From positions 34,632,939 through 34,696,938 of the forward strand of contig OY855911.1 in assembly GCA_963693305.1 (NCBI GenBank): DNA of 64,000 bases, written 5' to 3'. A program made the position numbers and the translations under genes. The stretch comes from Meandrina meandrites (Eukaryota > Cnidaria > Anthozoa > Scleractinia > Meandrinidae). Shown here piece by piece: positions 43,186 to 55,700 of the stretch (within the stretch, counting starts at the first letter, position 1; the number at the start of each line of letters is the position of its first letter). The notes beneath the pieces are model-generated. The model saw nothing but the letters and a program-made list of their open reading frames with translations, was not told the DNA's origin and ran no database searches.

Positions 43186-45027
43186 TTAAGGTGACTCGAT
43201 CGAAATAAATGACGCGCTGTATGCCTGGCTAAAAACTCTAATAACTTCACCATTTCTGACTCGATTTCCCTGAAACTTTCGCATTTTATACGAAATTTAT
43301 CGTGGAATAATATGTATGTCAATATGTCGATCTAATATTCGTTAGTTTTGCGCGATGTTACATTTATTGAACACTACTTTTTTGATAAAATTGCTATTTA
43401 CAGATAACTGAGCGCTAAGATTTCGTTAAAACTTCTGCAGTTAGCTCGTAATACCGTCTTGCCATGACTGTTCAAGTTTCCGCAAAATCGTCGGAACAGA
43501 AATCCCGGCACAATTTGGACATCAAAATATTAACTCCGGGCGAACTTCGAAGTTTGGAACACTCCAGCGCTTCCAAATTTCACCTAAAAGCACAACAACC
43601 GAAGAAAAAGAAGGTTCAATGTATCAGTTTTATTAGCTCCAAATCACATTCGGCTATTTGCAACAATGACAAAGTTTGAGCTAATGTTATAAACTCACCT
43701 TTTGCGTCAAAATGTAGCCAGGTCGCCAAATTTACGTTTTTCTGAATTATATGAAAACTAACCGGACGAATCGAATAAAACTACCGGAACATTTAAATGA
43801 ATATCTTACACACACTTTGCGCCATTTCACGTTTCTGGAGCTGCCTTGATGTGGATGAAATATATGTTTAAAGGGAAGCACTGCTTCAACTCTGTTGTGA
43901 ACACGGCCTTGTTGTCATTTAAATTCTACAGCTGACGCTATGCAAATTTTTCAGATTTGATAAAAAATTGAGGAATTTGCACATGGACTAGGGGGGTGCA
44001 TTGACAGTGTCTAGTCGCTATATGCTCTGATTTATGAGGTCATGCAAGGGTAATCAGCGACGTCAGCATCGTTAATAGCATAGCTATTTTGTCAAAATAT
44101 GCATTGATTTATTGATTTTTCCCATTTCTTGTTTTAAAGTCTGTGTAAGGATTGTTTTTCTTGACTTGGTTTGGATGAAAAATCAAAGCATGTAGTGACG
44201 GAACCCTGTCAATGCATCCCCCTAGTCCATATGCAAAATTCCTCAAATTCTCATCAAATCCAAAAAATTTACATAGCGTCAGCAGTAGAATTCAAACAAC
44301 AACAAGGCCGTGTTCACAACAGACTTGAAGCAGTGCTCCACTTTAAACATATATTTCATCCACATCAAGGCAGCTCCAGAAACGTAAAATAGCGCAAAGT
44401 GGGTGTAAGATATTTATTCTTATGTTCCAGTAGTTTTATTCGATTCGTCCGGTTAGTTTTCATATAATTCAGAAAAACGTAAATTTGGCGACTTGGCTAC
44501 ATTTTGACGCAAAAGGTGAGTTTATAACATTAGCTCAAACTTTGTCATCGTTTCAAATAGCCGAATGTGATTTGGAGCTAATAAAACTGATACATTAAAC
44601 CTTCTTTTTCTTCGGTTGTTGTGCTTTTAGGTGAAATTTGGAAGCGCTGGAGTGTTCCAAACTTCGAAGTTCGCCCGGAGTTAATATTTTGATGTCCAAA
44701 TTGTGCCGGGTTTCTGTTCCGACGATTTTGCGGAAACTTGAACAGTCATGGCAAGACGGTATTACGAGCTAACTGCAGAAGTTTAAACGAAATCTTAGCG
44801 CTCAGTTATCTGTAAATAGCAATTTTATCAAAAAAGTAGTGTTCAATAAATGTAACATCGCGCAAAACTAACGAATATTAGATCAACATATTGACATACA
44901 TATTATTCCACGATAAATTTCGTATAAAATGCGAAAGTTTCAGGGAAATCGAGTCAGAAATGGTGAAGTTATTAGAGTTTTTAGCCAGGCATACAGCGCG
45001 TCATTTATTTCGATCGAGTCACCTTAA
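43186..45027. mobile_element. Large TTAA-flanked foldback element, about 1.83 kb
   Basis: TTAA at 43186-43189 and 45024-45027. The left end GGTGACTCGATCGAAATAAA is mirrored exactly at the right. Arms of about 820 bp (43190-44015 and 44198-45023) are nearly identical inverted copies around a 180-bp centre. Predicted ORFs are mirrored and not recognisable. No transposase seen. Confidence 0.85.
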
Positions 45028-46339
45028 ATAGCAACGTCCCTCCAGAGACTATGTTGTTTTTCCTTGGTAGTTGGTTCCCTATATTATCGTGATCTGCCTG
45101 GTTTGCTTTAGTATCAATGTCCGATGCATACTCCCTTTCAACAGTTACATAGGTATGTTAACGGCGCCAAAAAAACGAAATCTGAGACATATCAGCTTCC
45201 CACACGGCAATCATGTAAAATAGTATTTTATAAGTATATTAGTGGGTTTAACTTTATGATTGATTGGTTGTTTTTAAATAGGGATTATTATATGGTGTTG
45301 ACTACGATAATTATGGTGGTCTATACTATCATAGTATGCACTGTTGTCAGGAATTGAATTATGGTTTTAGAAGAAACCGATTATTAATTATAACTATTTC
45401 AAGATATTTGTTGCTTAAATAATTTTTATAACTGTTAGATTGAAACGTACAAGTTGTCATTTATTTCAAAGAACTGGACATGAGTTATGCTCGCGGTCCT
45501 GTCCAGGGATTTCTTGTCATCCAAATACAAAATTGCGTCTGCCAGGTTACATTTCCTTTAATAGCGTGCATTCGTGCGTTCTTGGCAACCAATGAATTTA
45601 GAACAACCTGAATTTTTTTTATCATATGATAACATGTAATATTACCGATAAAGAGCCTCCCTGTAATAATGTTGCGAGAAAAGTTACCCATTCTGCGCGA
45701 TGTAGAGAGCGCCCTGGAAATAAATCGCAACCCTTTATGTTTAATTTATGTGAAACGGATATAAAATCTACTTGTATATTTAGATTTAGATATTCTCATT
45801 CAATACCATTGTATTATATTTTATTTGTTTTCCACAGTTAAATTTGTACTTCTATACAACAACATATACTTTTCACTCCCCATTTAATTATAATTGTTAA
45901 GACAATCAAGTCCATAGTAAAGTGTGAGTTGTTGCTTGAGCCAAGGGGTTTTATTCCGCGTTCATTTCTCTACTGCACCTGAAAGGCAGTGGGAAAAAAA
46001 GTTAAAAGGACTTTACAAGTTCCTTAATGTGCAGTGTAAAGACTGCTGCAAAACTGGGCCAGAAAATAACGGAAGCGCACTTGAATTATATTGGTAATAG
46101 AAATACCAAGCCGCTGCCAAACACTGGTTACCATTTCAAATTAAAATATGATTTTTTTGTCGATCCTTATATTCCAAGCCGAAGATCTGTACTCTATTTC
46201 AGGGTTTGTTTTAACAGTACACTCGCATGTCATATTGTTCTCTGACTGTTGCTACGGAATAGCACTTAAAGATTGAAAATTTGAATATTAGTTAAATCTG
46301 AATACTCGTGTTTGTTTCATAGGCTAACATGATAGCAAG
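45028..46339. other. Intergenic / 3' flank of the EGF gene
   Basis: No exon-like sequence. A minus-strand AATAAA lies at 45950-45955, about 385 nt past the stop of the EGF gene and a candidate poly(A) signal. Confidence 0.4.
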
Positions 46340-46710
46340 TCAATAACAGTCTAGTGTCAAGGCAATAAAAAGAAGAATTAAGTTTTCACCATCAGATGGA
46401 GGACTTACAAGTCGATATACGAAGTTGGCCAATATTGCACCCACTCCTCCCACACACTTTCCTGGAAGGGCCTCTCCATATGTGTCATAGTTGTCAGCTA
46501 TATTTAAATCTGTGCGACAGTCACCATGATCCTGCACGGCAAAGTATTCGTACTCCATGTCACGCGCTAGGTGCGCGCACTTGACGACTGTGGCGTGTGG
46601 ATCTGTGGCGTTATACGAGTTCTTAAAACTCCCGAACTTGATGTTAAGTAGTCGATATTCTTTCTTTTTCTCTCTGAAGCATCCCACAGGATACTGATCT
46701 GGAAGCAATT
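46340..46710 (-). CDS. Four-Cys domain A terminal exon, cassette 3
   Basis: 371 nt to a stop at 46342-46340. [55 protein letters not shown], then a short hydrophobic tail [13 protein letters not shown]. The EGF fused in the other two copies is absent; homology stops after SDGEN. This is the likely C-terminus. Confidence 0.8.
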
Positions 46711-49700
46711 CTGATAAATAAAAGAAAAACCAAGTCAATCATACCTTACTGTCTGTGCGTAATTTTACTTCTGGATAACGGAGGAAAAAGATTAAACACT
46801 TCAGAAGAACGGCATTATTTAAAAATAGCTCTGGATGTTATTTATATAACGTCCTAATTGGGATGCCAGGCTTTACTAGCTCCTAGGTCATTCCATGCAG
46901 GCAGCACTCTATTTAAGTTTCTTTCCTTAAAATGTAAATGGTTAAAAAAACAAAACAAAACAAAACAAAACAAACAAACAAACAAACAAACAAACAAAAA
47001 ACACAAATACAAACAAAGTTTCTTGTTAGTGTTGTTGTTGACTGTTGTTGTTGTTACGAACTTACCAAAAGTGTATACAGCAATACGTTTGTCGATACCG
47101 ATGCCATTCGGACACTTGGTATCGCTAATGGAGCCTTTAATGTGATATTTATGACGCGCATTCGGACCTGACCGACATTTGCCATTGTATCCAAGTGCAA
47201 AGAACTTGTAACTTTTGTCAAAAGCCAACTCAGCGCATGCGCTAATCGCCTCCTGAGCCTTATTTTCGTTGACTAGGTCTCTGAAGTCGCCGAGCACATC
47301 GGGTAGGAGACTGGATCCGGTATTAAAGCAAGCTATTCTGCTGAAAGATGGCACTGAGAAACGAAAGAGGAAAATATATATCTTATTTAATTAGTGAGTA
47401 AAATGCCTTAATGTCACTAAAAATGACGAGGATAAGAATACAAACTTGAACGTGTGAAGTTAATCCGATCCAAATATTGCATGAACCATGTTTTATTGGA
47501 ATTATGGGAATCTGAATGCAAAGTTTCTCGCCATCTATTATCTTGCTGCACGTTTAACCTCGTTTTCTATGGCCGCTTGTGCCTCACACATGTTCAAAGA
47601 CTATTCATTCAGAAAAAAAGTTTAAAATTGAAGCCGTCGCCCACGACTCTCCGAAACAAACATACAATAGGCAACGCAATTGATAGGAGCTATGAAATTG
47701 ACAGCTACAAGCGAATGATTACAGGTCACTGATAAGAAATAATGGAATGAATGTTTATGTGGAGAAAAGAACTCAAGAAAAAATTTCTGATAAACAAGCT
47801 TTGAAAACGTTATGGATGTCTTGTACACTTCTGAACTCTCTAAACGAATGGCGAGTGAACGTGGCATCAACATTTTTTCGTAATTCTTTTATAACTTTGT
47901 AATTTTCGTAATCCTTTCGTAATTCCTTTCGCTTCACCACTGGAACAAAGACTGGGTTTGCCAAACGTTATGATAATTTCCTACCTTGGCAGTTTTTTCC
48001 GCTGTATCCGTCTATGCAATGGCAGTGATATAATGAAACATCTTGATCATCATTGCTACAGGTGGCTCCGTTCACACAAGGATTGCTGTCACACGGGTAG
48101 ATTTGAACTGGGAACACGAAACAGGGGCAAGTACTTTCATGAGCTGATTTTTTTAGTTTAAGGATCTGTTTCATTTAATTTCAACTGATAGGTGCTACTG
48201 TTATAAAGTTTATTCAATATGTTGCTCTGCCCACTGAAAGGCAAATGTAGCGCTCTACAGGAACACTATAAACTGCGGTTGTACAATCCTTGGCAAGATA
48301 TCGTACGACCCCTTTTTTTAAGCCCACTTACATTAAATGGCTGTTGAATAAATGGTTTCCCGTACTGTTTTCAAACAATTTTGCATCAACTTTCGCAATA
48401 TTCTGGCCCCGAGAGCAAAATAAACTATTAAGTGAAATCAAAGATGCCGCGACCTTGTTATTGAAACAGGAGAGGACGGTTCTTCCCCCTCCCTGTAGTA
48501 CGGTAGTTTCAGTATCATATTACATGGTTATAGATGTTTCGCTTGCTTTTCGTGAATGGGCTTGAATCGCGCTGAATCGCGTTCGTGGTGTCATTCTCGA
48601 TCTCCGTGGTAAAACGGATGAAGGGCCGCTGTTTTGTTTAAATTTTATAAAAGCAGTCAGTACTTTTGTGATCTAGGTTAAGGCGCCACATGGGTTTACA
48701 GGAAATATCTCATTCAGATTCCAAGCAATACAAAAGCGTTTTGATAATCCAATGGGTCTACCCTTTAGGGACGGCCGGTGATTTATGAAGTTTAGAGTAA
48801 TATAGGGAAGAAGATTGGGAGTTAAAATTTAGAAAAATAAGGAATATTAAAAAATGAGTTAATGTAGTTAAGAATAAAATTTCCAGTGAAAAAATAGTTA
48901 ATGGACACCAACAGTCCCCTATCTAGTCGCCTGGGTTGCTTTTGCGTGAGGGTCATTCAAAAACCTAACTAGCTGCTTAGAATCTGCAGCCAGTATTACA
49001 TAGTTGTACCAGATACCTTCGCAATTTATGCCTTGAAACCAATCTCCACAGTCGCAAGTGTATTGTGTCGGACTGCTTGCATTACTTGAACATTGTCCAC
49101 CACTCAAACAAGGGTTAGCAGTATCGCAGATTGTTTGAGCCACTTAGAATGAAATCAAAAGACAATGTTGTTGCAAAGTATAAGAACAGATTGAAATGAA
49201 TGGTGTGGACCCCACTGAAAGAAATCGCCTTTCTTACAACGTTTAAAATTCGATATGGTACTTTAAACATCTGACTGGTAAACTGGCTTTTAGAGGGTCA
49301 TAGAGGTACTCCTGTTTCGCCTTAACGAGGACATGCTACTGGTAGGTTGTTTTAATCAGGATGTGGCGATTATATTAATTGACAAAATATGTTTTTACGA
49401 CTTTCTGTGACTTCTGATTTAAAAAGAAAGTAAAGAAGTCAACGGAGCGGCTTGTATGGTAGGAAGTAGTAGAAAAGGTCTGAATTCAAGCTAGGCCGAT
49501 TCTGATGTTATGCTGGTGAAACACATAAAAGATTTGTAAGAGAAATGACATCACAGGCAAGCACTTATTCGCATGGTTTCTTCTCATTACCAGTCCCTTG
49601 TACGCATGTTATGATATTATAATTTCATTTGGTTGACTACCTTCGCAGTTCATCCCAGTGAACCAGTCTTTGCACTGACAGTTGTACTTCGAAATATCGT

Positions 49701-52700
49701 TTGCATCATTGCTACAAGTGGCGCCATTTTGACATGGATTGCGTTCGCATGGGTAGATTTGAACTATAAAATAAACAAGAGAAATGCCATGTCGTCTAGA
49801 ATAGTTATGAGTATAATGTTGCAAACCTGACACATATACAAACATAGACAAAATATTGTAACACGTAGTCATTCTTAATTATAGCTTAACTTAATTTATA
49901 CACTTCCAAGAAGTATTGTATTGTATTGTTGTATTGTATTGTATTGTATTGTATTGTATTTTATACAACAACCGAGTTACCGCGCGCATTGTGATTGGCT
50001 GATGCCTGTCATCTATTAGAGTACAGATGTACAGATGACGTCACTGCGTGGTGTGACTCGCGCGCGTGATCAGAGTTCATAGTCCAAGTCAGTCTTCTCG
50101 GCAAAGTTTTTCAAAACTTGCAGCGAAAACAACAAGAGAAAATTCAGCTTAATTATAAATCTACATCGAGGAACAATCCGCCAAATACTCTACACCTTTC
50201 GAGACATTTAACTGGGCTAAACAAGCTTAAAGTAGACAGTGACTGACTTGAAAAATATTTATCGAATGCTGCAAGTGTTTGTCCGATGCTCGAGCAGTTT
50301 GAAGACGCTACGGGAAATCCATGAATGGCAGTTTAACGCCGTTAAACGCTTACCTTTAGTTAAAGCTTGCAGAGTGCAAATGGAATAAAGGTCAGTTTCT
50401 TTTGTTGACATTTCATTTTTCCTTCGTATTGCGTATTTTAAAATCGGTTTAACAGTGCTTCGTGATTACGGAAAACTATCTCGAAATGAAAACAACTGCA
50501 ACCGAGGCTCACCGGTGACGGCACTTTAGCGATACTGAAGTGTGCAGAAGTCTTGTTATTGTATGAAACAAATAGATTACATTTTGCCTTGTGCGTCTGT
50601 TCAGTTATAGATCACAGAAGACGTCAAAATGTGGTAAGAACATCAGTGACCCACTCGCCTAGCGGCTCGTGGAACAGACGCACGGCAAAATGGAATCTAT
50701 TTGTTAAGTATTGTATTGTATTGTATTGTATTGTATTGTATTGTATTGTATTGTATTGTATTGTATTGTATTGTATTGTATTGTATTGTATTGGATTGGA
50801 TTGGATTGGATTGGATTGGATTGGATTGGATTGGATTGGATTGGATTGATGTCGCATGAGTAGATTTGAGCTGTAAAATATGAATCAGAAATACTAGAAT
50901 CAAGAATGGTTAATGCTTCATACTGTGGAAAGAAAATCTATAAAGTCTTTACAGTAAACAGAATACAAAAAGCAAAGCGAAGAAACGTCAATAGTTTAAG
51001 CAGCCATGATGCTGTTTCGTATAAAAACATCAATTCTAAACATTGTAGAAAAAGTAGAATATTTAATTTTGAAGAACAACATGAAAACGAAAACGGGGGA
51101 AAAGCGAGTACGCGTCCCCGCAGAGAAGAATAAGCAGAACGGTCGCACGTGGGCGATAATGCAAGCCACGCCATGTTCTAGAAAAACTGGAAAGCTCGAC
51201 CTACTGGCTCAAATATCCTAGCACCTAACAAAAATTGAGGGTGAATCATCAAAAGATCTTAAAGGAACAATTTCCCAAATCGAAACAAGACAAAATTACT
51301 GAAGCGACGGTAAAGAACCCACACACGCATCGTAAAGAGTACTTTGTCCGTTGTACCGTTGTTGAAATGTTGTTGATGAGATATTAGCTCTGTTAGAGCT
51401 ATCGTACAATCCGAGGGTAAATAAAGTATTCACTTCACTTCGCGTTTAGGAAACGAAGAAGCCCACTGAACAAAAGGCCGATATTACCAAAGTTCAAGGT
51501 CCAGAAAAGGAGGCCGAAGAACTTTGTAACGCCTCGAAGAAATTATCTGTCTTTTTACAACGTGCCAGAGAAAGCCGAAGGAGACAATTGCATTGGCTTC
51601 ATCCAGGATTTTATAGCATCACATATGGGTATTGAGACGCTTTGCGGGCAGGTGGAAATCGAACGAGCATGCCGAACACCAACAAGGCCACCACTCTTAT
51701 GGTGAACAACGACCTAGACCAATACATGTAGCATTTTTGCGGTATACCGGCAAAATTAAAGTCCTTTCAAACGCCGCTGCCAGATTGAAAGAAAACCCTT
51801 TAGGCGTGAAACTGACTGGCATAAGTGAGGATTTCGCAAATAAAAGCCAAGCATATGCTATCTGAAGAAGAAGCTAGGCGCAGATTCCAAGGTCACCCGC
51901 AACTCTGAAATACACAGATGCTAACGAAAGATTGAGTGCCTGAGGGAAGAGATAGAAAGGGACAAAGCCAGAAAATAATTGAAATTAATACAAAATCAAG
52001 CCAAAATGCTATTGATGTGTTAAGCAATACAAATTTTTCTAATTTTGTTAAAAAATAAATAGTTTCGTCGAAAAGTCGATTTTTGACCAAACCCCCGTGT
52101 AATTATGTGGTTGCCTCTGAAATATAACAAATGATTGACACATATTTGACGTATCTAAAGTAAATTCCCTGCTCAAAATTGCTAAAAATAACCTCGGGCA
52201 GGTTGGCATCGCACCCCCCCCCCCCCACCCCCCGCCCTCCATATACGTCCGAGGAATATGTCATCGTAGCCATTGTATGAGGCATTATAACCGGGAAGTT
52301 GCTGAGATGAGTTAATGCAATAAGTGATTTATATTTTAAAATCTACGATAAAATTACATACTACTATACTTGGAAATAGTCAGCGTTGATCTTTACTTAC
52401 GTACCTTCGCAATTTTCTCCATCAAACCAATCTCGGCACTCACAGTAGTACCTACCAAGATCGTTGAAATGCACCACACATGTACCTCCGTTCTTACACG
52501 GGGAGGTGTCGCACACGTTGTCAACATCGGATGCAGGACTTACAAGTCGATATACGAAGTTGGTCAATGTTGCACCCAATCCTCCCACACACTTATCTGG
52601 AAGGGCTTCTCCATATGTGTTATAGTTGTCAACTATATATTTATCTGTGCGACAGTCACCAAGATCTTGCACGGCAAAGTATTCGTAATCCATATCGCGC

Positions 52701-55700
52701 GCTAGGTGCGCACATTTGACGACTGTGGCGTGTGGATCTGTGGCGTTGTACGAGTTCTTAAAACTCCCGAACTTGATGTTAAGCAGTCGATATTCATTCT
52801 TTTTCTCTCTAAAACATCCCAGAGGATTCTGATCTGGGAGCAATTCTGAGAAATAAAAGAGAAATCATGAACAATACCCCACTTTATGGTTAACATAAAA
52901 TTTCATTTTACTTCTTGATAGTGAAAGAAATAGATTAAACAGTTCAGACGAACGGCGTTGTTTAAAATAGCTCTGGTGCTATGTAATTATTATAATAATA
53001 GCAATAATGATAATAATAATGATAATATAATAATAATAAAAATGGTTTTATTAGAAGCATGTTCACTGGGTCGCTGTGTACATAACATCTTAATTGACTG
53101 CCTGGCTCCACTACCTCCTGTGGTTATTTCAGGCTGAAAGTGCTCTATTTATTTTCGTTTCTTGGAATGTATTTTGTTTTGGTACAAAGAATAAAAACAA
53201 GTACAAACGAGCAAGTAGGAACTTACCAAAGGTGTATACAACAATACGTTTGTCGATACCGATGCCATTCGGACAGTTCGTATCACTGGTGGAGCCTTTA
53301 ATATGATACTCATCGCGCGCATTCGGTCCTGACCGGCATTTGCCATTGTATCCAAGTGCAAAGAACTTGTAACTTTTGTCAAAAGCCAACTCAGCACATG
53401 CGCTAATAGCCTCCTGGGCTTTATTCTCGTTGACTAGGTCTCTGAAGTCGCCGAGCATATCGGGTAGGAGACTGGATCCTGTATTAAAGCAGGCTATTCT
53501 GCTGAAAGATGGCACTGAGGAAAGAAAGATGAAATAATCTTAGTTAATAAGTGAGGAAGTAAATTAATAGAGAATATGACGAAGATAAGAATATACATGT
53601 TTGGAAGATAACACCGTTTGCTTGGGAATCTGATTAGTTTTCCTAGCCTTCTTTGTTTTTGATTTCTGGCTAAAAGATACCTGTAATTTTACGTTTCTGA
53701 GGACTCTGCTGATAAAAAAATAAGGGCTCTACCTTGTTTGCTATGATCCAGTCGACAAAGTTGTGCCTCATGGGTTATTCGCTCATAAAATATGAAAGAG
53801 AAACCAACGCCTACAACCCCGAAACAACTTGATGGCAAATTATGCCGCTGACAGGAGTCATGAAATTGGCGGCTGCGGGGGAATGAGTAAAGATGGGCGA
53901 TTTAAAAGCTTTGCAAACATTGGAACTCCTTATAAACTTTGAAATGGGTTATTACGACAACAAAACAAGGCAGAAAAATGCCAGGTCTAAGTTTCAATCG
54001 ATTTTAGGAAGAAGAGAAATGATTGTTTTATTGAATAGTCCATGCAACCGTAACATTTAAGTTATTTCATAAATCGTCTTTACTTCTCATTTCACTTTTC
54101 TGAGAAACTTTACTTGTAATAATTTCCTACCTTGACAATTTTTTCCGTTGTATCCTTCTGTGCAGTGGCAGTGATATAATGAAACATCTCGGTCATCATT
54201 ACTACACGTGGCTTCGTTCACACATGGATTGCTGTCACACGGGTAGATTTGGTCTAGAAACGCGAAAAAGGGGCAAGTACTTGTCTGACATGAGCGGATT
54301 TATTACTGTCATGAGAAATGTTTTACTGAGTCCTCAAGAAAATGTGCACGCAGTTCATGCATAGTCGACTGAGGGTCTGCTATTGTTGTAAACATTAGTA
54401 GATTTGTAATGATAAAGGGAAAGGGGAAGGGGGAATGATCAAATTCAAACCTCTCCTTTCTAAGCCATTTTAAGCCAAGAACAAGTAGTCTGCATGAGAA
54501 CAAAAATGCCGTTTACTGTTTTCAAATATGTCTTTTCTTTCCAGAGATATTCAAGTTTTTAAAATATGCAAATTAGCAAAATGATGTCGTCATACACTCA
54601 ACCGGAATCTGATCAAATATGAAGAAAGAGATATCTCAGCCAATTTGCATCAGAAATGTTTTAGTCTTTGTAGTTATACTCTACAAGTTGTTACCATGGC
54701 AACATACTGGGTTCCAGGCCCCCTGACGCTAAAAGCTTTTCTCGCCAATTTTGGCCTTCCATTTTGATACTTGCCAATGATGCCTCATAAGCATGATCTG
54801 ACCATCATATGAATGTGTTAGGTAGATGTATTGGCCTGGTTTCTTTTTTCCGAACTGAAAATTACGAAGATTCTCTGCCGAAACGCGGCCGAAACGTCTT
54901 TTGATATTAGCAAGTGACAGACAAATGTGTTAATGTGTTATGTTCTGAAATTATTGGTAGGCAACTTAACCCATAAAACTTCCATATGCGGAAATAAATA
55001 AAACCCCGGGTATTAATTTCGATTTTTGAGCACACGTAGTAAGTTGTAATCCATTTCCATCCAAGTCATCCGCACCAAAGACGCTTGTTAACAGTTTCGG
55101 TGCTCTAATATAGCAATTGTTAATGAAAATGGAATGTTATTCTTAGAATGTCTACGACATAAATACATATTTTGGCTTTTCAAAAATTTGTTAACATCGG
55201 TGACAAAACCCCTTTAAGCCCACTCCCAGTAAAATAAAATCTGATCGCCATATTTACTTACTTTGGCTACTGAATGAGTGGTTCTGAGGAGTTTGGTGCA
55301 TCCCACCTTTTTTGTCTTTTTTCCTTAATATCGATAAGTGGCTCAGCCCTAAGATGCTTAAACTTTCAGTATAGTTGTTAAATTATTCTCTGAGAGGGAT
55401 ATCGAATGGTCTCTGTGAGCAATGCGATCGAGCATAGCGTTTTGTTTTGCGAGCACGGGCTTTGACATTTTAAAGTTGCCACTGCAACCATGGTTAGATA
55501 TGCAGGTTTGGTCGTATTTTGAATTTAAGATGCAATTCTTCATTCTAATAATTTTGTTTTTAATTTTTCCGCTGTAACTCTGTAGTTTTAGCATGTTTCT
55601 ATGCCTCCTTATTATTATGTAACATTTTTGTGTCCAATTTTGATTTTTTTCTGGCCTCACGAGAAAAATAATAAAATCAAAGAAGCCGCGTTTTTTATTG

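Noticed and set aside
43464..43679. 71-codon frame in the foldback element
   Set aside because: Lies within a mirrored arm with no motif; likely chance.
50553..50903. Open frames over the TATTG/GGATT array on both strands
   Set aside because: Pentamer repeats are open in several frames; only the exon relic at the end is meaningful.
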